Notes: generated from the letters alone by a model not told the origin. A DNA stretch of 64,000 nucleotides from SZUA-318 sp964412015 (GCA_964412015.1 CAYPMO010000005.1:1-64000); one strand, 5' to 3'. Positions 17,276-25,735 are shown, counted from the first letter of the stretch. Program-made: numbers and translations.

Positions 17276-17826
17276 ACCTGGTCTCCCGGGAGCTCCAGCA
17301 CCAAGATGTCGTCGTTCGTGTAGACGCAGATCTCCCCCGCGATCTTCATCGCTTCGCGGACGATCGCGGGCGCGTCGAGACCGGAGTGGCGCTGGAGGGC
17401 CCGGGCCGCGGAGAGGGCGAACGATCCCCCCGACCCGATCGCGAGGATGTCGTCGTCGGGCTCGATCACGTCGCCCGTGCCGCTCACGAGGAACAGATGG
17501 TCTCGGTCCGCGACGGCGAGCTGCGCGTTGAGCCGGCGAAGGTAGCGGTCGGTGCGCCAGTCCTTGGCCAGCTCGACAACGGCCTTGGTGAGGTTGCCCG
17601 GGTAGCGCTCGAGCTTCTCCTCGAGCTTCTCGAAGAGGGTGAAGGCGTCGGCCACCGCGCCCGCGAAGCCCGCCAGGATTCGTCCGTCCTTGAGGGCGCG
17701 GACCTTCCGGGCACTCGCCTTCACGATCATGTCGCCCACGGTGACCTGGCCGTCGCCACCCATGGCGACGCGGCCGTCCCTCCGCACGGCGAGTACGGTG
17801 GTGGAGCGAACGGTGAATTGGGTCAT
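17272..17826 (-). CDS. hslV: HslV, proteolytic subunit of the HslVU (ClpYQ) protease
   Basis: Proteasome-like N-terminal threonine peptidase (184 residues). By alignment with HslV family members the catalytic Thr is T9 (TTVLAVRRDG), so a propeptide MTQFTVRS must be removed; E. coli loses only its initiator Met. The motifs VAMGGDGQVTVGDMIVKA and GFAGAVADAFTLFEKLE are typical. It leads hslU with a 4-bp overlap. About 148 bp separate it from xerC, and this gap holds a 6-bp inverted repeat also seen in front of dnaK, suggesting its own stress-regulated promoter inside the longer gene run. Confidence 0.96.
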   Translation of the reverse strand: MTQFTVRSTTVLAVRRDGRVAMGGDGQVTVGDMIVKASARKVRALKDGRILAGFAGAVADAFTLFEKLEEKLERYPGNLTKAVVELAKDWRTDRYLRRLNAQLAVADRDHLFLVSGTGDVIEPDDDILAIGSGGSFALSAARALQRHSGLDAPAIVREAMKIAGEICVYTNDDILVLELPGDQV

Positions 17827-17913
17827 GCGATGTCGTTCTCTCGGCAGGGTTCGGTCTCCGCGACCGGTGGGGGAGCGTGGGGCTCCCGCGTAGCCACGAA
17901 AGGTAACGCGAGT

Positions 17914-17930
17914 TCTGCCGAAATGGCAGA
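17914..17930. promoter_or_regulatory. Inverted repeat upstream of hslV (TCTGCC-N5-GGCAGA)
   Basis: A perfect 6-bp dyad around GAAAT (plus strand), centred 96 bp upstream of the hslV start. It matches the dnaK upstream repeat CCGCC-TAAAT-GGCGG in core, spacer length and distance to the start codon. It is a candidate operator for a heat-shock regulator. Confidence 0.5.
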
Positions 17931-17974
17931 CGTGGTCCGCGTCCCGGGGGCTCGGGGCCCCAGACGCTGCGGTT

Positions 17975-18943
17975 CTACTCGCCCGACCGTGGGTGGGCCT
18001 TCCGGTATACCCGCAGGAGCCGTTCCTTGGTCGTGTGCGTGTAGATCCGGGTCGTGGACAGGCTGACGTGCCCGAGCAGCTCCTTGACGGCCAGGAGGTC
18101 CGCGCCGCGCTCCAGGAGGTGCGTCGCGAAGGAATGGCGCAGCGCGTGGGCGGAGAGCCCGCGAGCGCTGGCGGTCGCCTGCAGGCGGCGGCGAACCGCT
18201 TCCTGGATGGAGCGGCGCGAGAGACGCCCTCCCCGCGCGTTCACAAGCGCGGCCGGTTGCTCGCGCCCTCGGGATCCGGCCGAGCGGAGGACCTCCTCGC
18301 GGCGCGGCTCGTAGCGATCGAGGGCCCTCATGGCCGCGGCGGTCACCGGCACGATGCGCTCCTTGCGGCCCTTCCCCAGGATACGGACCAGACCTCCCTC
18401 GCGATCGAGCGCGGTGAGGTCGAGCGCGTGGAGCTCGGACAGACGGAGCCCGCTTCCGTACAGCAACTCGAGGATCACGAGATCCCTCGTGCCCTGGAGC
18501 GTGTTCTCGGTCGCTACCTCCTCCGCCGCCTCGAAGACCGCGCCCATGTCCGCCGAGGACAGATGTCCTGGAAGGCGCCGATCCACCTTCGGGGCGCGCA
18601 CCGCGCGTGCGGGGTTCGACGGGACGCGATCCTCCAGGTGCAGGAACCGGAAGAAGGTGCGTGCCGCAGAGAGCTTACGCGCCGCCGTGCGCCGCGACCG
18701 ACCCCCGCGCCGGCACCAGCCGAGGAACCCTCGCAGCGCCAGACGATCCACGTCGGCCCACACCCAATCCGACCGGCCGAGGTACTCGTTCAGGAACGCC
18801 TCCAGCTCCTCCAGGTCGCGGCCATAGGCGGTGACCGTATTCGGCGAGAGCTGACGCTCGTCGGCCAGGTGGCGAAGGAACTCCTCGACCTCGGGCCGCC
18901 TCCCCGCCTTCGAGCGTCCGGACCCCACACCCGGAGTCATCAC
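17975..18943 (-). CDS. xerC: Tyrosine recombinase XerC
   Basis: Site-specific recombinase that resolves chromosome dimers with XerD. The 322-residue product has an N-terminal SAM-like core-binding domain (VEEFLRHLADERQLSPNTVTAYGRDL) and the catalytic set R167 (SGLRLSEL), K194 (GKGRKERIV), H266 and R269 (HALRH), H292 (GHVSLSTT) and Y301 (IYTH). It starts with GTG one base after the trmFO stop; an ATG follows directly and would shorten it by one residue. The order topA-trmFO-xerC-hslV-hslU matches that in Bacillus (topA-trmFO-codV-clpQ-clpY), so this is a housekeeping recombinase, not an integrase of a mobile element. Confidence 0.94.
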   Translation of the reverse strand: MMTPGVGSGRSKAGRRPEVEEFLRHLADERQLSPNTVTAYGRDLEELEAFLNEYLGRSDWVWADVDRLALRGFLGWCRRGGRSRRTAARKLSAARTFFRFLHLEDRVPSNPARAVRAPKVDRRLPGHLSSADMGAVFEAAEEVATENTLQGTRDLVILELLYGSGLRLSELHALDLTALDREGGLVRILGKGRKERIVPVTAAAMRALDRYEPRREEVLRSAGSRGREQPAALVNARGGRLSRRSIQEAVRRRLQATASARGLSAHALRHSFATHLLERGADLLAVKELLGHVSLSTTRIYTHTTKERLLRVYRKAHPRSGE

Positions 18944-18944
18944 C

Positions 18945-20285
18945 TCATCCCCGAACCGCGGTCCCGGGCGCGGTGCCCACGAGTCCGTACTCGCCCATCC
19001 AGGCCGCGAGGTCCGCCTGAGCGCGCCGGGCGAGCGCCGCGCGCCTAGCCTGCTTATCGCGGACCGGATCCGGGAGGGGATCGAGGAGGCCCCAGTTGGA
19101 GTTCATGGGCTGGAAGCGGCCGGGCTCGCTTTCCCGCAGGTAGCGCAGCAGCCCGCCCAACATCGTCGTAGGGGGTGGGACGACCGGCGGCTCCCCCGCG
19201 AGCACGCGCGCGACGTTGATCCCCGCCAGGATGCCGCTCGCCGCGGACTCGGTGTACCCCTCCACGCCGGTGAGCTGCCCCGCGAACACGAGGTCCGGGC
19301 GGGACCGCAGCGAACCGTGCGCGGTGAGGCATGCGGGGAAGTTGAGGTAGCTGTTCCGGTGGATGGATCCCCAACGGAGGAATTCCGCGCCCGCGAGCCC
19401 GGGAATCATCCCGAACACGCGCCTCTGCTCGCCGATCCGGAGCCTCGTCTGGAAGCCCACGAGGTTCCACATCTGGCCCGCGCGGTCCTCCCGGCGGAGC
19501 TGCACCACGGCCCACGGGCGCCGGCCGGTGCGCGGGTCGGTGAGCCCGATCGGCTTCATGGGCCCGTAGCGGAGGGTGTCCACCCCACGCGCGGCCATGA
19601 CCTCGATCGGGAGACACCCCTCGAAGTACGGTACCTCGTCCCAATCGTGCCCTTCGTGCGCGTCCGCCTCCCGCAGCGCCGAGACGAACGCCTCGTACTC
19701 GTCCCGGCTCATCGGGCAGTTGAGATAGTCGTCGTCCTCCCCGAAGCGCCCCGCGGGAAAGACGACCGACTCGTCGAGCCCTTCCCTGTGGACGATCGGA
19801 GCGATGGCGTCGAAAAACGCCAGACCTCGGTCGCCCAGTGCCTCGCGGATCGCGGCGGCCAGGGCGTCGGACGTGAGCGGGCCGGTCGCCACGACCGCAG
19901 GGCCCTCCGGGAGCCGGGTGACCTCCTCGCGCACGACCTCGATGAGGCTCTCGGAGTCCACCGCGTCGGTCATCGCCCTGCCGAAGAGGTCCCGGTCCAC
20001 CGCCAGGGCGGACCCGGCGGGAATCCGCGCCTGGTCTGCCGAAGCCAGGAGAACGGACCCGAGCGAGCGCATCTCGCGCTTGAGCTGCCCATGGGCGTTG
20101 ACGAGGTCCTCGCTCTTGAAGGAGTTGGTGCACACCAACTCTCCGAGCCTATCCGTGCGGTGCGCGGGCGTGCCGCGCAAGGGGCGCATCTCGACGAGTC
20201 GGACCGGGTGTCCCGATCGGGCGAGCCGCACTGCGGCCTCACAGCCGGCCAGGCCCCCGCCTACGACCGTGACCCCCGGCCTCAC
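18945..20285 (-). CDS. trmFO: Folate-dependent tRNA (uracil-54-C5)-methyltransferase TrmFO
   Basis: Flavoenzyme that makes m5U54 in the tRNA T-loop using methylene-THF. The 446-residue sequence begins VTVVGGGLAGCEAAVRLARSG, an FAD-binding fold, and contains LVCTNSFKSEDL at 50-61 with the conserved cysteine, then GGQ-less but typical TGVEGYTESAASGILAG and INVAR near the C-terminus. Start is a GTG overlapping the topA stop (GTGA). It sits between topA and xerC as in Firmicutes. The methylene-THF it uses is produced by the glycine cleavage system whose T protein is encoded downstream. Confidence 0.95.
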   Translation of the reverse strand: MRPGVTVVGGGLAGCEAAVRLARSGHPVRLVEMRPLRGTPAHRTDRLGELVCTNSFKSEDLVNAHGQLKREMRSLGSVLLASADQARIPAGSALAVDRDLFGRAMTDAVDSESLIEVVREEVTRLPEGPAVVATGPLTSDALAAAIREALGDRGLAFFDAIAPIVHREGLDESVVFPAGRFGEDDDYLNCPMSRDEYEAFVSALREADAHEGHDWDEVPYFEGCLPIEVMAARGVDTLRYGPMKPIGLTDPRTGRRPWAVVQLRREDRAGQMWNLVGFQTRLRIGEQRRVFGMIPGLAGAEFLRWGSIHRNSYLNFPACLTAHGSLRSRPDLVFAGQLTGVEGYTESAASGILAGINVARVLAGEPPVVPPPTTMLGGLLRYLRESEPGRFQPMNSNWGLLDPLPDPVRDKQARRAALARRAQADLAAWMGEYGLVGTAPGTAVRG

Positions 20286-22828
20286 GACCCGCCCTTGCGC
20301 CCCCGGCCCTTCCGAGGGCTCCCCTTGGCCGAGCTCCTGCGTCCGCCGCCGCGTGCCTTCGCACCGCTCCTACCCTTCCTCCGGGCGGCCTTCGACAGCA
20401 GATCGAGGGCCTCGTCGACCTCGAGGCCGGCGGGGTCCACGTCCTTGGGCAGCGTCGCGTTGACGACGCCATCCGTGACGTACGGGCCGTAGCGGCCCGA
20501 GAGCACCACGACCTCCGCGCCGGACTCGGGATGGCGGCCAAGATCCTTGAGCACCTCTCGCTTCCCGGAAGCCTTGGCGCCGAGGCGGGCCACCGCGTCG
20601 GCGAGCGAGATGCCCCACAGCTCGTCATCGGTCTTCAGGTTGGCGAACAACTTGCCACGCCGGACGAACAGACCGAATCGGCCGATGCCGGCCACGACGT
20701 CTTCGCCCGTGTTCGGATCCTTGCCCACGTGACGGGGCAGGCCGAGCAGGCGGACCGCGTAGGCGAGATCCACGTCGGATGGCCGCTTGCCGTCCGGAAG
20801 GCTGACCCGCTTGGGTTTCGTGTCCTCGTCTTCGGCCTCCAACTCCACGTAGGGACCGTAGGGCCCGACCTTGAGCAGCACGGAGCGACCCAGCTCGGGG
20901 TGGGCGCCGAGCACGGTGCCCTCCGTGCTCGGCCCGTCGAGGGACCGCGTGTTCTGACACTCCGGGTAGCCGGAGCAACCCAGGAACCGTCCGAACCGGT
21001 TCCACCGCACCAGCATTGGACGGCCGCACTTCTCGCAGAACTCGCCCTCCGCGGCGAGGATCTCCTTGATGATCTCGTCGGAGTTGGCGGTTCCCTCCCG
21101 CAAGCGTGCGAGAAAGCCCGGATAGAACTCGCCCAGCAGCCGGCGCCACTCCACGGCACCCTCCTCCACTCGGTCGAGCTCCCCTTCCATGCGGCTCGTG
21201 AAGGCGACGTCGAACAGATCGGGGAAGACGCGCACGAGCAGCTTGGCCACCACCTCGCCGAGGTCCGTCGGACGGAAGCGCTTCTGGTCCAGGTCCACGT
21301 ACCCCCGGTCCACGATCGTGGAGAGGATCTGCGCGTACGTCGACGGCCGACCGATTCCGAGCTGCTCCAGCTCCTTGACCAGGCTCGCCTCGGAGAAGCG
21401 TGGAGGCGGTTGCGTGAAATGCTGCTTGGGCTCGATCCGCGTGAGGTCCGCGCGGTCCCCGATCTCGAGGGCCGGCAGCGGCGCCAGGTCGTCGAGACGG
21501 CGGTGCTCTCCTGCCTCGGTCGCCTCGAGGTAGAGGCGCGTGAAGCCCTCGAACTTCACGACCGACCCCGTCGCGCGGAACAGGTAGTCCCGCAGGTCCG
21601 AGCCCTTCAGGTGGAAGTCCACGGTGGTCGTGTCGTAGACCGCGGCGGCCATCTGCCCGGACACGAACCGGAGCCAGATGAGCTCGTAGAGGCGCGCCTG
21701 ATCCCTGTCGAGGTAGCGGGCCGCTTCGGCGGGCAGCAGGGTCACGTCGGTGGGTCTGATGGCTTCGTGGGCTTCCTGCGCGCCCTTCTGCTGGTTGCCA
21801 CCCCAGAGCCGGGGCGCGGACGCCATGAATGCCTTCCCGAACTCGGCCTCGATCCACTGTCGCGCCTGGCCGACGGCGACCGGCGAGACGCGCGTCGAGT
21901 CCGTGCGCATGTACGTGATGAGGCCGGCGCTACCTCGAGCGCCCACGTCCAGCCCCTCGTAGAGGCGCTGCGCGACGGTCATGGTGCGGCGTGCGGAGAA
22001 GCCCAGGCGCTTGGCCGCCTCCTGCTGGAGCGTCGAGGTCGTGAAGGGGGACGCCGGGTTCTTCCGCCGCTCCCGCCGCTTCACGTCGCGCACGCGGAAG
22101 TCCTCGCCGGTGACCGCGAGCACGATGGCCGCGGCCGCTTCCTCGTCGCCGAGCGCGAAGGCCTTTCCGTCGATCTGATGCAGCTTGGCCTCGAACGCCT
22201 GGTCGTCCTTGACGAGGTGCGCCGTAACCGTCCAGTACTCCTCTTCCCTGAACCTCCGGATCTCTTCCTCGCGCTCGCAGACGAGTCGCAGCGCGACCGT
22301 CTGCACCCGCCCGGCCGAGAGTCCGGGACGGATGGGCTTCCACAGGAAAGGGCTCACCTGGTAGCCCACCAGGCGGTCCAGGACACGGCGGGCCAGCTGG
22401 GCCTCCACCTTTCTCATGTCGATGGGGCCCGGGTTTCGCATCGCCTCCTGCACCGCGCCCTTCGTGATCTCCCGGAACTGGACCCGCCGGAAGCGGTCGC
22501 CGTCGTGCGTCTCGTAGCCGAGTTGCTCGGCGACGTGCCACGCGATCGCCTCGCCCTCGCGGTCGGGGTCGGTGGCGAGGATGATCCGGTCGGCCGACTT
22601 CGCCTTCCGCTTGAGCTCGGCGAGCACCTTCCCCTTGCCACGGATCGTGACGTAGTGCGGCTCGAAGCCGTTGTCCACGTCCACGCCCAGCTCCTTGGTG
22701 GGCAGGTCGCGGACGTGCCCGACGGAGGCGGCCACCTCGTACCCGGCCCCGAGGTAGCGCCCGATGGTCCGGGCTTTCGCCGGCGATTCGACGATGACCA
22801 GCTGCTTTCCGGCGCGATTCGGCGTCAT
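20282..22828 (-). CDS. topA: DNA topoisomerase I (type IA)
   Basis: Relaxes negative supercoils by single-strand passage. The ATG start overlaps the aroK stop (ATGA) and gives 848 residues. The N-terminal Toprim domain reads QLVIVESPAKARTIGRYLG, the active-site tyrosine is Y306 (GLITYMRTDSTRVSP), and EAHEAIRPTD follows. There is one clear zinc finger from C598 (CEKCGRPMLV, then GCSGYPEC). The rest of the C-terminus carries repeated modules of the type VVLSGRYGPYVTDG and VLKVGPYGPYV-like segments that replace further zinc fingers, ending in a basic tail (KARGGGRRSSAKGSPRKG). This C-terminal layout occurs in many non-proteobacterial TopA proteins. Confidence 0.96.
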   Translation of the reverse strand: MTPNRAGKQLVIVESPAKARTIGRYLGAGYEVAASVGHVRDLPTKELGVDVDNGFEPHYVTIRGKGKVLAELKRKAKSADRIILATDPDREGEAIAWHVAEQLGYETHDGDRFRRVQFREITKGAVQEAMRNPGPIDMRKVEAQLARRVLDRLVGYQVSPFLWKPIRPGLSAGRVQTVALRLVCEREEEIRRFREEEYWTVTAHLVKDDQAFEAKLHQIDGKAFALGDEEAAAAIVLAVTGEDFRVRDVKRRERRKNPASPFTTSTLQQEAAKRLGFSARRTMTVAQRLYEGLDVGARGSAGLITYMRTDSTRVSPVAVGQARQWIEAEFGKAFMASAPRLWGGNQQKGAQEAHEAIRPTDVTLLPAEAARYLDRDQARLYELIWLRFVSGQMAAAVYDTTTVDFHLKGSDLRDYLFRATGSVVKFEGFTRLYLEATEAGEHRRLDDLAPLPALEIGDRADLTRIEPKQHFTQPPPRFSEASLVKELEQLGIGRPSTYAQILSTIVDRGYVDLDQKRFRPTDLGEVVAKLLVRVFPDLFDVAFTSRMEGELDRVEEGAVEWRRLLGEFYPGFLARLREGTANSDEIIKEILAAEGEFCEKCGRPMLVRWNRFGRFLGCSGYPECQNTRSLDGPSTEGTVLGAHPELGRSVLLKVGPYGPYVELEAEDEDTKPKRVSLPDGKRPSDVDLAYAVRLLGLPRHVGKDPNTGEDVVAGIGRFGLFVRRGKLFANLKTDDELWGISLADAVARLGAKASGKREVLKDLGRHPESGAEVVVLSGRYGPYVTDGVVNATLPKDVDPAGLEVDEALDLLSKAARRKGRSGAKARGGGRRSSAKGSPRKGRGRKGGS

Positions 22829-23343
22829 GGACTCATCCGCTTCAGGATCTCGGCGGCAACATCTTCGACCGTTCTGCCCTCCGTGTCCACCTCCAGGTCC
22901 GCGTCGGCGTAGACGGACGAACGCGCGCGCAGCAGCTCCCGCGCGGCCCCCACCGGGTCGGAGCCGGCCAGGAGCGGCCGCGTCCCCGCGAGTCGCGCCG
23001 TGCGCCGCACGGCCTCGTCGGGCCCGACCTTCAGCCAGACGGACAGCGTTCCGTCCGGGAGGGTCCGGAGTCGCCCGGGCGTCGCGGCCCAGCCTCCTCC
23101 GGAGGCCAGGACCACGCGGTCGCGGGCGAGAAGACGCTCTCCGACGCCGGCCTCCGCCGCCCGGAATTCCGGCTCCCCCGACTCGGCGAAGATCTCCGCC
23201 ACGGAGCGATGCTCGGTCCGCTCGACCTCCGCGTCGAAGTCCGCGAACTCCCACCCGAGGGCTTCGGCCACGAGGCGACCGACGGAGGACTTCCCGGATC
23301 CCATGAACCCGACGAGAAGGATGCGCCGAGTCCCGGACGCCAT
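22825..23343 (-). CDS. aroK: Shikimate kinase
   Basis: Phosphorylates shikimate at O3 in chorismate biosynthesis. The 172-residue NMP-kinase-like protein has Walker A GFMGSGKS at 12-19, the shikimate-binding DFDAEVE segment at about 34-40, the glycine-rich VLASGGGWAA and the lid with RTARLAGTRPLL. It overlaps the aroC stop by one base (TGATG) and the topA start by four, so it is translated in series with both. Start choice is supported by the family N-terminus; the frame extends upstream only as an overlap with aroC. Confidence 0.95.
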   Translation of the reverse strand: MASGTRRILLVGFMGSGKSSVGRLVAEALGWEFADFDAEVERTEHRSVAEIFAESGEPEFRAAEAGVGERLLARDRVVLASGGGWAATPGRLRTLPDGTLSVWLKVGPDEAVRRTARLAGTRPLLAGSDPVGAARELLRARSSVYADADLEVDTEGRTVEDVAAEILKRMSP

Positions 23344-24551
23344 CAGCGCTCCCCGAAGCCGCGCTCGCCGAGGTACGCGAGCCACCCGTCGAAGTTCCGG
23401 CGTACCTCGGCGATCGAGTCGCCCCCGAGCTTCTCCAGAACCGCGTCGGCCAGCACGAGCGAGACCATGGCTTCGCCGACCACCGCCGCCGCCGGGACCG
23501 CGCACACGTCGCTCCGCTCGACGGCGGCGTCCGCCGCCGAGCCGTCGCGGAGGTCCACGCTCGCCAGCGGCTTCCTGAGCGTGGAGATCGGCTTCATGGC
23601 AGCGCGCACCACGAGGGGCTCCCCGGTCGTGACGCCCCCCTCGAGCCCGCCGGCGCGGTTCGAGGGGCGCCCGAACCCGCCGGCCCGCGGCCGGTCGGGC
23701 GCCCGCACGATCGGGTCGTGCACGTCCGATCCCCGGCGCCGCGCTCCCTCGAAGCCCAGGCCGATCTCGACGCCCTTCACGCCCTGGACCGACATGACCG
23801 CGCCCGCGAGGCGGCCGTCGAGCTTGGCATCCCAGGAGACGTAGCTTCCCAATCCCACGGGGACGCCGGTCGCGACCACCTCGAAGACTCCGCCGAGCGT
23901 GTTCCCCCGTTCCTTGGCCTCGTCGATCTCCGCGGCCATGGCGGCCGAGGCCACCGGATCCAGGCACCGGAGAGCATCCCCGTCCGCCACGGCGTTCAGG
24001 TCGGAAGGCAGGGGGTCGGGTGTCGTGGCCGCGACCGGGCCGATAGACACCACGTGGCTGCCGATCCGGATGCCGAGCTCGCCGAGGAGCCGCTTGGCCA
24101 CCGCGCCGCACGCGACCCGCGCGGCCGTCTCGCGGGCGCTCGCCCGCTCCAGAACGTCGCGCACGTCGCGCCGGTCGTACTTGAGCGCGCCGGCGAGGTC
24201 CGCGTGGCCCGGCCGGGGAAGGTAGTGCGGCCGGAGCGCCTTGGGGTTCTCCCCCGGCGCGGGCGGGAGTGGGCTCATCGCGGTCTGCCAGTTCTCCCAG
24301 TCCCGATTCCAGACCACCAGGGCGATCGGGGAGCCCAGGGTCCAGCCCAGGCGCACGCCGGAGACGATCTCCGCGCGATCGGACTCGATCTGCATGCGCC
24401 GGCCCCTGCCGTACCCGCCCTGGCGGCGTCGGAGCTCGGGGTCTACATCCCGCTCCGTCTCCAGGGAAAGGCCGGCCGGAATCCCCTCCAGCAAGGCCAC
24501 CAAGCCTCGCCCATGGGACTCGCCGGCGGTCCGGAACGAAAGGCGACGCAT
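23343..24551 (-). CDS. aroC: Chorismate synthase
   Basis: FMN-dependent enzyme converting EPSP to chorismate, the last shared step to aromatic amino acids. The 402-residue protein begins MRRLSFRTAGESHGRGLVALLEGIPAGL, and includes RRQGGYGRGRRM and RPGHADLAGALKYDRRDVRDVLERASARETA, all diagnostic. It is the first gene of a long minus-strand run. The ribosome-binding site GAGGTGAGGA is immediately upstream. A promoter and a terminator-like hairpin in the leader suggest that the operon may be controlled by attenuation. Confidence 0.97.
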   Translation of the reverse strand: MRRLSFRTAGESHGRGLVALLEGIPAGLSLETERDVDPELRRRQGGYGRGRRMQIESDRAEIVSGVRLGWTLGSPIALVVWNRDWENWQTAMSPLPPAPGENPKALRPHYLPRPGHADLAGALKYDRRDVRDVLERASARETAARVACGAVAKRLLGELGIRIGSHVVSIGPVAATTPDPLPSDLNAVADGDALRCLDPVASAAMAAEIDEAKERGNTLGGVFEVVATGVPVGLGSYVSWDAKLDGRLAGAVMSVQGVKGVEIGLGFEGARRRGSDVHDPIVRAPDRPRAGGFGRPSNRAGGLEGGVTTGEPLVVRAAMKPISTLRKPLASVDLRDGSAADAAVERSDVCAVPAAAVVGEAMVSLVLADAVLEKLGGDSIAEVRRNFDGWLAYLGERGFGER

Positions 24552-24572
24552 TCCTCACCTCGACAAAGCAAA

Positions 24573-24589
24573 GCCCGGCCGAGCCGGGC
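24573..24589 (-). terminator. Terminator-like hairpin in the aroC leader
   Basis: On the minus strand GCCCGGC-TCG-GCCGGGC is followed by TTTGCTTTG and then the aroC ribosome-binding site. The 7-bp GC stem plus T-rich tail, 22 bases before the start codon, looks like an intrinsic terminator inside the 5' leader (attenuator) rather than a gene end, since nothing upstream on this strand needs termination. Confidence 0.5.
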
Positions 24590-24648
24590 GGAAACGCGTG
24601 TTTTCCGATGCCTGAGGGCACGGACGGTCCTGCGACCGCGCCCCCTAG

Positions 24649-24677
24649 TATATAGAGGCCGGTCGGGCATCCACCAA
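24649..24677 (-). promoter_or_regulatory. Sigma-70-type promoter of the aroC operon
   Basis: On the minus strand TTGGTG (24672-24677), a 17-base spacer and TATATA (24649-24654). The leader to aroC is about 90 nt and contains the hairpin at 24573-24589. The surrounding divergent gap (24552-24809) shows no other clear site, and no promoter for the plus-strand acyltransferase could be recognised. Confidence 0.55.
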
Positions 24678-24809
24678 GCCCCGGCTGGGGTCCCCGGGTC
24701 GCGCCGGCCCTCGCCGCCCCCGCACGGCGAGCCCGCCACGGTGGCCTCCAGGCCCTCGGCGCGGGCCCGGGATGTTGCTGGCGCGGACCCCGCGGCGTAC
24801 ACCTCCCTG

Positions 24810-25670
24810 ATGCGAAACCTGGGCCTGGACCTGCTGCGCTTCCTCGCCGTCTTCCTCGTGATCTTCCGGCACCTGCCCGGAGGCATCGGTCGCACGGAGG
24901 CGCTCGCGGTCCTCTTCCGGGGCGGGTGGATCGGCGTGGACCTCTTCTTCGTGCTCAGCGGATTCCTCATCTCGGGGCTTCTCTTCCGGGAGCATCAGAA
25001 GACGGGAAAGCTCCAGGTGGCCCACTTCCTGATCCGCCGGGGATTCAAGATCTACCCTCCGTTCTGGATCCTGCTGGCCGTGACGGTCGTCGCGCTCGCG
25101 ATCCGCAGGTCGCCGACCCCGACCCGAGGCCTCGTCGGAGAGATCCTGTTCCTCGAGAACTACCTGGGAGGGCTCCTCAACCATACGTGGTCCCTCGCGG
25201 TGGAGGAGCACTTCTACTTCGGCCTCGCCGGCCTGTTCGCGCTCACGTCCCGCCTGAATCCGCAGAAGCCGTTCGCCGTCGTCCCCTGGGCATTCGCCGC
25301 GGTCGCCGTGGCCTGCCTGGCGAGACGCCTCGTGTTGCACATGGAGCCCCAGCCGATCCCGTGCCCGGGATACCACTGCTACACGCACTCGCGCATCGAT
25401 TCTCTCCTCTTCGGCGTGCTCCTCGCCCGGGCCTACCACTACGCGGACCTGCGCCGGAGAATCGGGCAGCTCCGAAGCGGCGTGCTGGTGCTCGCCGGGT
25501 GCGCCCTGTACGCCCCCGCGTTCCTGTATCCGCTCGAGACGACCTGGCAGATGAGTGTCTTCGGCTATGCCTCCCTGTACGTGGGGAGCGGATGCCTCGT
25601 GCTCGCGGCCGTCCGACTTCAGCAGAGCCGAAGCGTCCTCCTGCGCGCGGGTGGCGCGCTGGGCGCGTGA
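24810..25670 (+). CDS. Acyltransferase 3 family membrane protein, apparently C-terminally truncated
   Basis: Multi-pass membrane O-acyltransferase (Acyl_transf_3, OafA/OatA type) that modifies exported polysaccharides or lipids. The start MRNLGLDLLRFLAVFLVIFRHLP carries the family's catalytic-site His (FRHLP). FFVLSGFLISGLLFRE and NHTWSLAVEEHFYF are also hallmarks. At 286 residues it stops after LLRAGGALGA, where relatives usually continue for 60-100 residues through a SYSxYLxH helix pair. Other frames downstream do not restore that motif. It may be a naturally short form or a decayed gene. It is convergent with the beta-propeller lipoprotein gene. Confidence 0.85.
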   Translation: MRNLGLDLLRFLAVFLVIFRHLPGGIGRTEALAVLFRGGWIGVDLFFVLSGFLISGLLFREHQKTGKLQVAHFLIRRGFKIYPPFWILLAVTVVALAIRRSPTPTRGLVGEILFLENYLGGLLNHTWSLAVEEHFYFGLAGLFALTSRLNPQKPFAVVPWAFAAVAVACLARRLVLHMEPQPIPCPGYHCYTHSRIDSLLFGVLLARAYHYADLRRRIGQLRSGVLVLAGCALYAPAFLYPLETTWQMSVFGYASLYVGSGCLVLAAVRLQQSRSVLLRAGGALGA

Positions 25671-25735
25671 TGCCACTCACCGAGCGGCGCTGCTTCCACC
25701 GATACGCTCCGGCATCCATCGGGGGACGTCCGGAT

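Noticed and set aside
17975..18943. Tyrosine recombinase as a sign of an integrated mobile element
   Set aside because: Gene order topA-trmFO-xerC-hslV-hslU is a conserved housekeeping cluster, and no attachment repeats or cargo genes surround it.
20531..22912. A 793-codon open frame on the plus strand opposite topA
   Set aside because: High GC content opens long antisense frames. Its translation is low-complexity (Arg/Leu/Val/Asp-rich) without any domain, while the minus strand holds complete topA.
25671..25735. A frameshift that would restore the missing end of the acyltransferase
   Set aside because: The other two frames after the stop codon do not encode the expected SYSxYLxH segment, so sequence error at this point is not supported.
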